Part shown: positions 27,201-40,800 of the stretch, piece by piece
Layout: each line of letters starts with the position of its first letter
Numbering within the stretch: position 1 is the first letter of the stretch
NCBI GenBank assembly: GCA_027886175.1
Contig: JAJNNQ010000040.1
Coordinates: forward strand, 22,588,001-22,652,000
Length of the DNA: 64,000 bases
Direction of reading: 5' to 3'
Origin: Phylloscopus collybita
Taxonomy: Eukaryota > Chordata > Aves > Passeriformes > Phylloscopidae
The notes under the pieces: model-generated
Told to the model about the DNA's origin: nothing
Databases searched by the model: none
Seen by the model: the letters and a program-made list of their open reading frames with translations, nothing else
Program-made: the position numbers and the translations under genes

Positions 27201-30200
27201 TTTGCTAACAAAGAAAAAAAGAATTTCGTTAACTTAAAATTATCTTCCATAAAAACAGTAGAAGAAAAACTTCAATTATACTTTCCTTAGTTGAGAATCT
27301 GTTTTCATTACATAAATATTTGTCATGCAAAAAGTTTTGGCAGAAGGATTTCAATAAACCTTAGAAAAACAAGCAACAAAACAAAAAGAATGGAAAGGCT
27401 GAGGCAGCCTGATATCAGAACAAAGTCTCTTTTGTTTAATGGAGGGGAAAAAAAAAACAACCCAAAACAAAACAAACCAGCCAACTAGAGTTGATAATGT
27501 GAGAGCTCTGAGGCAGACATAGCCAGAGCCCAAAAAAGCTTTTAAACAGGATTGAGGAAGTGTCAAATGAAAGCCATAAGGCATTCAGATGAACAAAACG
27601 GTATGCAGCCATGGACATGGAACCATTTGTTGATGCCAGAAGGCTCACCATGTTTTCTTGCTTTTGTCGTAACTGTAAAGTCAAGTCACTCAACATTTGG
27701 CTGAGGGTTGCCCGCACAGCGGTGTTAATGCTCCGCTGGTGACAGCTAGATACATATGTCTCAATGCAAACCTGATGAGGAAACAAGACAGTAGTACAAA
27801 GAGATCAACTCCCACTTACCAGCAACACACTTTAGGAGGATACCAAGGTCTCTCGCATGCAGACAGCCAGCCTTCCTTACTATTTCTTATTGCTTTATTA
27901 GCACATTAGAAGTTTTTAGCAATCTTGGTTGGAAACCCAACCAAGTAAGTAGGATCTAGAAGCAGCCTGCAATTCATCAGTCTCACAGCTGCTGGAATGG
28001 TAGGGCAAAACTGGCAGTCTCCTGTCAAACCCAAGTGATTTTGGTACTTGTCTCACTTTGTACAGAACTCATTGAATGCTGCTTTGATTGTTCCTCTCTT
28101 GATACTTACTGTAACTACCTCTCTGCAAGTCTATGTCTGCAATGTAAATACCCTCCAATTCTTCAGGCTTGTTGCTTCTGATGTACAGGTATTTGCCACT
28201 TATTCTACGATAATTATTATGTACTGTAATACATCTGAAAGCCTTTAAGGCCTTTCTTAATACAGAAAATACACCAGCACTTTACCACAAATAACAAAAA
28301 CAATTGCCTTTTAATAACTGGCAATCCAGCAGAGGGCTCCTCTTCTCAGAGATCCTATGGGAGCCAAGGTAGCAATGGAACAGTGATGGATCATCCAGTT
28401 CCCAACTCCATGCCCAGCTGCTGACAGTTTTCTGTCAACATGCAGTGCCCAGAGTCTTGCTTGACTTTTGCCCTAGGTGATGTTGCACAAATGGCTGCTG
28501 AAGTGTTACACAGCTAGAATCCTGGGGACAGCACACTGCAAGTGCAGTTTCTATCCTTCACCAGGTATTTTGCAGGAGGTGCTGGGTGTCCGTAAGACCT
28601 GCTGTAACTGGAGTAAACAGTGTAAGCACTGCACAGTAACTACTAAGTAGATAAAAGTCTTGATGGAGCTGAGCAGGTTTGTGAAAGAACTGTACAACAC
28701 AGTCTTCTTGAAGAAGCAGTTTTGGTCCTTTGTCCTACACTAAGCTTTATCACTCACATTCACAAGAATCGCTCAAATGCAAACCAAGAAACACACAAAA
28801 AAGTAAATGACTGTTCACATACTTCATATTTTTCAGTTTTAGTGGTTTTATTCTACTAGTGTTTGGATATATAGAAAGTAAGAATTGTATCTATAATTGA
28901 ACTAGCTGTGAAAAATTAATAAAAATATCAATTATTAAAAATATATAGTATAAATTATATGCATAAGGAGTATAAATAAATGCATCTGGTGTACGCTTTT
29001 GAATGAAAAGGATATTATAGGATGTAAGGTAATTTTTATAGTTCCCTAATGAGGATGAGTTTTTAAGAAGGAAAAATTAGTCATCTGATTACATAGTCTG
29101 ATACTGACATAGGCACACAAACAAGACTCTTGATTGTTTCTAACTCCTATTGAAATGAAACCAAGCTTCAATAGGTCAGTGACAAATATATTCTTGTAAG
29201 TTGGCCTGGACCAATTCTGCCCATCATTCAGCTATCTCTTGAAATTCAGTGGACAAAATAACCCCAAAAGTCTGTTAATCACATATAGCCCTTCACAGAG
29301 GCCAAACCATTCCAGTGCTGCTGAGATCATTCTTCTTGAGCTGTAAGCCTTTTTCCAGAGCACCTGAGTTAATTAATGAAATACCATTCTTAGAGGTAGG
29401 CTGACTTTCTGGGAAGAGCATGGTTGATATCTCCTTCTCTCCCCTCCCCATGCAAGCTAATAAGCAAACAATACTCTCCACTTGAGTTGCGGTCTTACAG
29501 AAGGCCTGTGTTCTAAATGGCTGGGCAAGGTACCTTTTGAAAAGCCACTGATGAAGAAGCAGCAGTAAAAATGCGAGAGCTCAGGGCTCCAAAGAGGTGT
29601 GCAATGGACATTTTGATCATTTCATGCATTCTGGGACTTCCAGCTCTATGGCATGCAAAACACAACTAAGAGCAAAACACAGAAGGGTTAGCTAATGAAA
29701 CACAACAGAGTCACACAAAATAAACCTCCAGAAGGCACACTGGAGCAACAAACACACACATAAAAACAAGCAATAGCATCAACTAAATTTTCTTGCAGGT
29801 GTCTAGGCAAGCATGGGAAGGTGCACAGGGTAAGATTTAATCTCTTTTTAATACTACTAATCTATTTTCAATACTATTAACACTTAGGGCACAAATTATA
29901 GTACTCCTCATGCTGGATGCTTCCTTAATTTGAAGCTGATAAGGCTGAGAAGGATTTCAAGTGCCGTTGTTTTGTACACATGAATTGCAAACAATCAGGC
30001 AGTGCTAAATGGCCAGACTGTAGCTTTGTTTGTCAGAGACAGTCCTCAGAGAGTTCCACCAGTAATGAAGGCAGCACCTTTCCAATCCTGCAGTGGCTCT
30101 ACTTTTTACAGAGTGCAGGCTAGAAAAACTAAGGGACTGACTTGGAAAGAAATGTTAAATAGCATGGGCACTGGAACAGAAAGCTCCTCCCTGCCACCCT

Positions 30201-33200
30201 TCCCTTAGAGCAAGTCAGAAGGTTAACCAAATGCTGAATTGAGAAATGATTTTGTTTCCTACTGCTTATACATTGGACAATTCAGATACAAAGGCATAGT
30301 GATGCCAGCTGTTAAAGTCTTTGCCTTACCTAAAGCCTGGTCAGGAGGAACATGGGGAAGCCTGCATGTGCCTGGTATTATTTGCTACTTAGAAAGATCT
30401 AGGCTATTTAGAAAAACCTGAGGCAGTATTTTCTCAAGAAGTGTGGAGAAAATAACTGTACCACCAAACACTCCAAATAGAGGCAAGTGCACTCTGTATT
30501 ACTGCTTGTTCCAATTCACTGAAGGAAATGAGTTTTGCTTGCTTTGCTGGCACATCTCATCATGCATTAGAGTCTTGCTCACCATAAAAGAAAAGAACTA
30601 GCATTGTCCTCATTTGTACCAGTACACTAGCAAAACTTTTTAAAAATCAGATTTGGCTTCTGAGAATAAAAGTGAAGTGCAACTACCAAAACCAGCAGAA
30701 TTTTACATCAATCTGTGAAAGAAAGCTGCCAATTTTCAGAATGCTTTTGATGGACAACAACCCTGTTGTTTACAGAGAGAACAGAAAATATGATTTCTGA
30801 TTATTTCTACAGTTCATAGCACACAGACCATGACTGACAGACAATTTGCCCCCAGCCTCAGGTAGTTCTCTTAAAGACTGAAAGTTGAAGGGTTCAGAGT
30901 CATTAAATGCTTTTGCCAGCAAGCATTTTGTTTAATCTCAAGCTCTTTATCTACAGCAAAGAGATGCATGAAGCTCAATTCATCAGCTTTTGCCTTGCAT
31001 GAAGTCTATGAGAAATGTGAGAAAAACTGCAGTAGGGGTAATTATCTGTATTTTTTTCAGTGTGTGACACTGACATAAAGAGAGTTTAGTAGAAATTTAA
31101 AAACTGTGGCTTGCTTTAAGCAGATCAGTTCATCCCTGCTGCAGCATCTACAGATGGGGCTTACAAAGGCCTCCAAAAATAGCCACACCTTATGGTCTCA
31201 CCTAGGGCAAGAGAAGCCAAAATCTAAGATGTGCTAATCTAGAATGATTACTATCTTTTTTTTTCTTTTAATCTGGTATATATTATATACATGAACTATT
31301 TATGTTATATCCTTGCCTTTTAAAGCTCTTTTTTCTTTTACAAAATGGAAATAATTTTCTTTGGTTCCCTGTTAACCCTACAACTCCTTTCTCAGCTTCC
31401 AGTAAGATAAGGCAAGGTCAGTTTTATTCTTAAAGAAACTCAGAAAACACTAACTTCCAGCTAAAGTAAGCTATTTTCACATGGGATTTTTATTTTTCAC
31501 AAAAGCCCCCACCCCAAATACCAAACATTTGTAACATGTAACATTTGCATTCCTTCATGGACACTAGCTCTGCTCATACCATGCTAACAATGTAATTTTA
31601 TAATAGATTCTGCATACAGCAGTGTGTGTTGCACAGGAGGATTAAGTGTTCCTGTGCATCTTCACTACCCTGAACAAACAGCCCATGGCTTGCAACACAC
31701 TGTCCTAAAAATATCACCCACCTACAAGGGCTCACTTAATATGCCTGCAGGTATCTTTTTCTATAACCAAACTCCTTTACAATTTAATTCAGACTAAAAT
31801 CTAATTGAATAAAGGGAGTAGAGTGGCTAACAACCCAATGGATCTAGAGGCATTATAAATGTTTTACTTGGATGTGTGGAGAAAGAGATACACACAAGGA
31901 ACATTAAGGCACTTGTGCTAACATGCTATGACTTATACACCTCCCTAGAGGAAACTTCATTACTGTTACAGTTGCAGACAGTAAGAAATCAGCACAGTGC
32001 TGTTTTATGAAGAACTCAAGAAAATTTTTCTATTGCAAAATGCAAAATAAAGCAAATATGAGAACTAGTAAATGTGCAATATTGTAATATACAATTATCA
32101 GTCAACTTCCAAGACTGCCTTTCCATGCAAGCCCAAACATGCTCAACTTGCAACTATTTCTTCACATTAGACATAAGGTAATACCAGCCCTACAGATGGT
32201 AGATGTGTTTTAGACTGGTTCAGTTTCAGGTTACATATGGAAGACACACTCTAGGCAGTAGGGAAAGGTTAAGTGACACAAGCTGTGGCACAACAGAGGC
32301 ACTTACCTCAGCAATCTTCAACACTGAACTCCCATTCAGCTCAAAGGTGGAGGTATATGTTATACAGAGCAAAACCTTGCATCAAAAGAGAGGAAACGAA
32401 AAAAATTAAATTTCATCCATTATTGACTCTCCTTCCCACCCATGTGCTTCTAGCCACAACTCCTTCCAATTCTGAGAACAGCATCAGAAGATTCTTAGCA
32501 CTATGTGTTACTGGGATAGAGGAGATCCTCCTGAGAAGCTGCATCTGTTGGCCCCAGAGGCACTACCCAGTGGATTACTTATTGTTGTCTCCTACATATG
32601 ACCAGCAAAAGGAAGACAATCCAGTGATCAACTCTGGCCTTGGACCCCTATTCGTATTTTAACCACAAGCTTTGCAAGATTTATAATCCGTCCTTCCATT
32701 CGTTTCTATCGATATAACAAAAGAGGAAGGAAAAATGCATACAATGCATATTACTACTTAAGTACCACAGATATATAAGTATTATGTGAAACAAGCCATT
32801 AATTACTGCCTGAGGATTTCCCAACAGAGTATATTTCCAGTAAGTGTATTATAGTCAGTTGATAACGAGTAGCTAAAAAACAATCCATAAGGCCCAATTC
32901 ATGAAGGGAGGCTTGTCCTGTCCTGAATTCAGCAGGAGGAATAAGACACTAAAAGACCAATTCAACATCTTACTTTGAAGAGAAGAAGTGTAAGAATGTG
33001 ATGAGAACCACTGGGGTAAATGGGTGAGTGAGACAATGTGGTGAGAGGTGCTGTGGTGTGATGCCTTTTGTGTCTGGAGATGTCTTCCTTTCCAATCGTT
33101 CCTGCCTCACAGAAGACAGTCTCAGCTACTGTTCTCTCCTTCCAAGCATAAATTCCTCCAGTATCAGAATTAATGTTTGACTTGGTCTGAAACAGTATGA

Positions 33201-34827
33201 GTTTCTTGGGGTAAGTGTAACAGCAAATATCAATCACATTAACACTAATATATTGATCTCTACAACTTCTCAGCCCCACTCAGAACTACTATTCTCTGCT
33301 TCACAAGGAAGTCTGGGGCATCAGATAAGTCAACTTTATTGGTTGTTAATTAAAAGGAAAGTACAGAAGAGTCTGTCCACAGATGAATGTGACATTTTGC
33401 TGAAGAAAGACGTAAATAATCTGTTTTGCATTTTGAGAGTCATACTAAATGGTTTCTATACACAGAAATGCACTGCACCTTTACAAATGTTTTTCTTAGC
33501 AGAAAACCTGTATTTCACTACAGGATGTCACACCTTACTACAAGGTTGTAGGGTTTTCTGTTTGTTGGCACTTTTGTTTTGTAAATAAAATACCAATAAG
33601 GAGCTTGATCTTGTTCTTACAGAAGATGATTTTACTACAAAAAGTGTTCCAAGTAAATCATTGTATAATGGCAATTTTACAGTTTTCTGTATATGTTATC
33701 TTGACTCTCAGTCCTTCCATATATAGAAGCTGAATAATGTGGATAAACACTAGAGGCAGTGACAACAAAAAAGGGCTCTCTAGCCTTACAAATTACAATG
33801 GTCCTGGACTAGAAACTCTTTTTGTAGATATTTAGCATTTATCTTTGAGCAAAGTTTCTGAGCCAAATTCCTTCTTTATGGTTTCTCTATTCTTTGAAGT
33901 GGACAAAACACATTTTCTTAAAAGTTTTATACAGCCCATCCCAATATTACAAGAAGAAATACAAGCTACTGAGCACTTGAACTTGCCAAAGAAAGCAATC
34001 TAATTCTATCACAAACAACTAAGAATGCTGTATTTTTTTATTTCTTGATAGTAACTCCACAAATTTCTCTGCAATCTATAACATTTACTGGTACATGCAC
34101 AAGTGCCAGTGAAAAGAAACTGTGGTACCTCTCTTCCTGTCCCCAGAGCAAATTCTATACAACAACAGAAAAGTAAATGGTCAATTATAAAAACTCTCAG
34201 TAATCTCATTTGGCTAATAATTACATAAGTTACAAGGGCTGTTATTTCCATTTGCTGCCCAGTCCATATGTGCAAAATTTAAAACTTTTGAAGCTAAACA
34301 ATTTTATTTAGCACTAACTGGATTCTTAACTACTGGTCAGCCTCACAGTCATCTCTGGGGCCTCACTTTCTCAACTATTAATTATCCTGAAATTTTTATT
34401 AACATTCTAATAGCTGTGAGAGCTCAGTAGCTGGCTAAAAATTTATATTCAGCACTTAAGGAAAAACTGATTTGTACCCTCCAGACACTGCTGTGTATAA
34501 CACAGGTGTAGAACACAGTTCCTAAACCCAGAGACAGACAAGTGCTACCTCCCACTGACAAATCTCTTCTTATCACACTAAGAACCACAATGGACATCCA
34601 TGACTAATCCTATTCAGGGGTTTGTGTGTCCTGATTCCCCCTACTTGTAAAATCTTATTTACTTCATGTGATTTTCTGCTCTCTTGTCCCATCTTGGTGT
34701 TGTAGGATGTGTTACTATCTAATGCTTTCCACAGATCAAAACCTGGATGCCAATACACTACAATTCACGGACGGACACACCAGTTCAGGCATTCTTTTAA
34801 GCCTTTGCTCTTCAAAATCTCTTTCTT

Positions 34828-34867
<40 letters not shown>

Positions 34868-37800
34868 TTCCATCTTTTATAGAACTGAACTGTGAAAAGT
34901 TAGTGCATATATATACACACACACATATATATACTTCTTTCTATAACAAATGCGAAAAACCTGCATATAACGCGAATGATAGAAACATCAGAGATCAAGC
35001 TCAGTAAGGAAGTGATGATCAAAACTTTGCTATGAATTAAAAGAGAATTTCGGCAAAAAGACTGCTAAATTACAACGGCTACTCTTTGTAAAAAAATAAG
35101 ATCTAGGAACCCACTAGTTAGAGAAAGGGCATATGAGCTGATGCAATCAAATGACAGAAGCACAAGTTATCAGCCAGTATATTCTTGGCTTTACTCCACT
35201 GCTACCACTTTCCCTCACAAATCATTTGTAGGTTCTGAAACACCGTCTCTGACCAATACACAAGACTGCTCTCAGCTATGATTTCCATCAGTGCTGCTGC
35301 AGGGCTCATTTACAGTCTTGGCAATGATCCAAACACTTAACTTGCATGTTTTCCCATTTATGTGGAACAAACAGGAAGACAGCAGGCTCCTCTTTTAAAT
35401 TACTGGATGAAAAATGGGACTAAAACCAACCAAACAAAACCAAACTTAATCATTCAGATCCACTGAAAACACTGAGTCTCCAGACAGGATATCCTCACAG
35501 ACTGCCTAACTACTCATGACAGTAACTCAAACAATCTGTATTTTAAAATATTAAAGGAAGATAGAGGCTTTCTTGCAAAAACATGTTGTTTTTGCAACCA
35601 CTGGTATGGAAAGCAAAAGCGAAACTACAATGCAGTTCCTAATAATAGAAAGCAATTCCAGTGAATTGCTTTATTCCAAAGAATAAAATTGAAAAGCAGC
35701 TTTTTCTGATAGGGATGAATTCTAAACCACTTTTTTTTTTTTCTCTCTTTTTTTTAAGAAGGAACTTATATGACTTTAGAGATAGTTTCAAAGTCACACA
35801 GCTTCCAGGATTTTTTAATTGGCTTGCTTTATCTTGCAAATGCCCAATGAGATCACATTTCCATAAATGGTTTATTCATAATGAAAGTATTTATTTTAAT
35901 TACTGTTGAAGCTCTGACTGTCATGGAAAAGAAATATAATTCCTACTCCCTGGAGTCCCAGGATACAGTCCCAAATGTAGTGTAAGAACACACACATGAG
36001 TAATTTCTACAATAAGTAGAAACAAAACCAAAAAACTCTGCTTCTGATGTCACAATGAAGGTCAGTTAAGGAAAATGTACAGGATTTGAAGTGCAATGTA
36101 ATTAAACTGACATCATGATGTCTATCCATCCTGTGCCATGTGCTCTAGGATTACCCTGCTTGAGCAGGGCGATTGGACCAGATGATCACTGTAGTCCCTT
36201 ATAACCTTACCTATTTTGTGATTCTGTGTGATTCCACATTTTAAGAGAGAGTATTCCAACCCAGGTTGGATAGGGCTTTCAACAACCTGGTCTAGTGGAA
36301 GATGTCCCTGTCCATGTCAGGGGCATTGGAACTAGATGAACTCTAAGGTTCCTTTCAACCCAAATCATTCTGTAGCCTCTTGAAGAGGAAAAAAGTGGGA
36401 ATGTTTTCAGATTGTAAGGCTGTCTAGCATTACTAACCAAGTTCTTTAAGTATTTAGTACATATCTGTAGTACAAAGCAATTCTCACATTGAAGAACTTA
36501 TGGTGGAGGCACCTGAAATAAACACAGCGTTGCCTAAGACAACAGAGGCAGAGGCCGGTTAGGGTAAGGCTGCAATAAATTTTATTTCTGGCCTTCAAGG
36601 CCAGCCCTGGCAGCTGCCACAGCTTCCTGGGGTCGCTCCGACATACCTGTCAAAAGGAAGCCGAGTCCCCGAACCCCCCCCGCCCTTTTTCTAGATTCCA
36701 GTCTATTTGCATATGCCCCATTCGTTGTCCAATCAATCACTCCAGATGACGATGACGATGTCCCATCCTTCCACGTTGTTTGTCTTTGGGGACCCAGAGC
36801 TGAGGAAGAGTGTCCTTGAAGATGTGAATCCCGCCGAAACCCAAACTATCCTGCCCCCACACCCTGTGACGAGCAGGCAGCCTGCTCATTAGAACGAGAC
36901 ACCGAAAACCCAAAACTTGAGGCATCAACAGTATGTAAGAAAGCAAGCAGTACCCCCAAAAAAGAGAGAAAAGGTTCAAAACTTTACAACCTACAAAGAA
37001 AAAAATTTTGCACCATCTCTAATCCCTTCGTAGAAGTCTTTCCTGACTTACTTTACTTGCAGGCTTGTACACTTGGATGCAACGTGTGTCAGATGATTCT
37101 CAAATCCTGCCCCTTGGAGAAAAATCCTGACAGGAAGGACAGCCCTTTACTTCATCCAGTAGTTTGACATTTAAAGTCATCCAGTATTTCTGCAAAACAG
37201 TTTGGACAGGAGGTGCCCTCCTATTTGTCAGAATAACTGGTAACCTGCTCACGTCCAACTCTTAGGCCTCAAAGGAAAACAAGGGCAAGAGAAACAAAGC
37301 ACATTAATGAAGTCATGTACACTGTGTCAGTCACCATGTGTCACTGTACCAAACAGCAGATTTTAACTATGGAGGGAGAGGAGAGTGTGTCTGCTATGAA
37401 TTAGTAAACCCATAAATGCTGCTCAGCATTATGAATGCACCAGGGCTTCAGACATAAGGACTGTATCTGGTACAGGAGAATCTCACACATCATCAGTAAT
37501 AACGTGCTGAGTGCTCTGAAAAGACAATGCCCATTTAGTTCACTGGATTAAAACAGAACTGCTGCTGAACACTATTTATGGTGACATGAAACCAAGTGAA
37601 ACTTCTGCTTATGTAGTAGAGTTGTAGAAGTGAAAGAAATTATTCAAATCTTAATAGATGCTCAACAGTTTTTGTCAACACTGAGAGGGGCTTTAATCTT
37701 CAGAATTTCAAGAATAAAAGGCAGGGAAAAACAAAGAAAAAGGCTGACTAGCAGTACTAGGGTGACGTTTCCCCCTTCACAGGTTACATCCTATTTAGGT

Positions 37801-40800
37801 ATACTGCATTACTTTACCAATTATAATATACAAATAATAACATACAAATCTTTGTAAAACAAAAGTGAAAAAGGATAAATATCAAACTGGAAAATATCAA
37901 CAAAAAATTTTAGAAGTTCTCAAATGAAAATGAAGTTTCACGCATCAAATGATTCAAAAGGATGTCAACACATGGATGTAAGTAGAGCCAGAGCTGTCAA
38001 GAAAAAAAGAACTAGTTTCTCCCCTGGGTGGAAAATTCTGACATTTACTGTTGACAAGAGAATTTTTGGGGCAGGGGAGAGGGAAGATAACTCCCTTGCT
38101 CTCAGATAATGCAGAACTGTAACAGGGAAATGTTCAACATGGCACCAGCTCATTTAAAATTACTGTTTCACTAGATTAATTGACAAGAAATTAGCCTGAA
38201 GACAACCTATGAAGTCGTGGCTCACAGGCTGTCTGGCCTGCCAGAGGATTTTACTCTATCCCAGACCATATCCTGACCTTCATCCAGGAAAATGATATTA
38301 AAAAGCCAGATAAGCTGGTTTTGTGGTTGCATCACCAACTGCTATGTCACATACAGTTCCTGTATCTTTTTCCTCTCTTACAAGAGAGGTGAGGAGCTCC
38401 AGGGTAGGGGACCCAAGGAGCTGGCTGGCAGTGTCAGAACAGCATATTGGGACACAAGCTCTCTCCTCTGCTGCCCCCAGGACCAGATGGTGCTAACAGC
38501 TATGGCCACAGCGGCCCTAATCATGGGATGCTCATAAGCAGAGAAGGTCTAAACTGAGTGCAACTGTGCACAGCTCTGGCACACCTGCAGTATGGGTGTC
38601 ATTGCACACAAAACCTATGGCAAGTGACCTTTTGTGCCACTGTTGTGTGGCCACTTGCAGAACTTGGCACTGTCACCACCAAGTAGGCATTAATGTCTGG
38701 CACCAGGCAAAAGACTAAAAGGCCAAATGTGAAAGTCACAGGGTTTCTGTATTTGGAGTTCTGATCAAATAATGTCTTTGCAATTCATTTTCTTAATGGT
38801 TAAGTGAACTCCAGGTTCTTGGTATGCATGTCAGACTAAAAAAAGTCCGTAAGAAATTGTACTTCCACACTGGATAGGTGTGAAATAACACTTTACAGAG
38901 CTAGGGACTTGCTACTTTTTGGTCGATGCCAATGATTTTGATTATGTCACAGCAAATGTCACAGTTCCAGTGTGACAGAACGAGCATGTTTGCTATCTGA
39001 AAACACCTCACAGCTCTGAGACAGCTAAAATGTTTGCACTAGAATTTCTTCAGGCAAGAAACTAACCCTACTTTTTTATTCTGTAAATGTTTTAAGCTGA
39101 CCAACCCTCTGCTTAGATTTTCAAAATTACACATCTGACCAAACCCACAGAGGTTGCTCAGGGATAGAATTCAAGCACAGGAAGGTAGTGAGGAAAAGCC
39201 ATGGATCCTGGAAAAAGGTTTCATTATTGAAATACTGCATTTACTACTGATTGGTTTAGGCAGTTAGCATCCAGCATCCACTTGGCCACATTCAGGCCAT
39301 TACCATTGTCATTCTTTTGGATTCCTTAAGGAGAAAGCTCAGCTATTTAATTCAAGACTGGTTTTGGCTACAATGACCAGGCACCTAAGAACCAGGGGAG
39401 TTCTTTAATCACAGTACTAGGCACTTACCACAGTTCTAATTAACTCAGGAAAGGATGAGCTTATCTTGAAGCACACAAGGTAGGTCATTCAATCCATTGG
39501 AATTAACCTGGTTACTTATAACTAAGCACATGAATAAAATGACTTTTAAAAATAACCAGAAAGAAGTAAAATGAGACAAGCAAACCCAAGAGAGTCTGGA
39601 TTTGTAGCTGGCCTACATTACAAAAATTCAACTTATGAAAAGGCTAAGCACTAAGAACTCTATATGGCATTTCTCAGCAGGACTGACCTTAGGAAAAAAA
39701 AATCCTATTTGCATGATACTGTGCAAGTCTTTACAGAATGCCCTCTCTAACAGAGCAGATGCTAATACACCTCTGAATTATGGATTGGACAAAAGTGAGT
39801 TATTGCTTATGACAGCTCATACCAGGCACCACTGTTACAAGAACTAATGCACCTTCAGGCAAAGCATTTAAATTTTTTTCTTATTAATAGAAATTTTAAG
39901 CCAGTTCTGAATTAAAGAATGCAACTGAAGTTGCATAATTGTTTTTATTTTTACTTTATTCAAAGCATAGTCTGTCTTTGCTCAGAAGATGACTGCAATT
40001 TACACTGCAAAGGATATTGAAAGATGTTTGCAACAATGCAGTGAATAAAATATACTGAGAGGAAAAAAACAGCCTCTTCTTCCCAAAATCTATAATTAAA
40101 ATGCATAGATAAACAGCAAGTACCACCAATTGGGTTGCTGTTTCCCATCCTGATAATGACAGTCTCTCCTCTACATCACCGCTGAGAAGTTATATTTTTA
40201 CTGCTGCACCAATGAAGTCTTCTTTATAATAGGCACTGAAATCACTGTCTTCAGTTCTATATAAAACTATTATATATGCTGTGCCTCAAAGAGGCAGGGA
40301 ATAACATAGTTTACATATACCTTTAAATCCAAGTTGTTTTAGTCCTCCATTTGACTTTACAGTTCAAGACAAAGCAGAAAATGGTAGTCATGGTTCGTGC
40401 TTTGATGTTTTGATTTCTCTGAAACTCTTTCCCAGGCACTGTTCTGTCAACAGGAGACATGTTTTCCTAACCATATCCTATGTTTTGCACTCCTTTTCCT
40501 AGGAGGGACTTCTTCTTGATGTCCCTCTGACTTGACCAATGTAGTCAAAGAAGTTTGTCTTTCTTCCACCCCTTGGGTGGGTTCTTTGTAAAATAGTATA
40601 AAGGGAAGAAATTCCCAGGTAATAAAGATTGATTGGAGTCATTTCAGCCTTCTGAAAAGTTCAGAGTCTGTGTCGTTGTTAATCTTACACAGCGTCAGAA
40701 AAGTTGTAAATTATATTCCATAAGCATAACCACATTATGCTTAAACATTAATCTCAAACCAATGAGAAGATACGTATCTGAGAGAGCTCATGAGTGATTA

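Larger units (their letters stand above)
25576..27648. other. ARFGEF3 intron 6
   Basis: About 2.1 kb of intron holding a CR1 and the AT palindrome cluster; otherwise AT-rich and featureless. Confidence 0.85.

Noticed and set aside
34750..34864. Run of 34 T as the tail of a minus-strand processed gene copy
   Set aside because: The sequence beside it encodes nothing recognisable and there is no target duplication; treated as a simple repeat.
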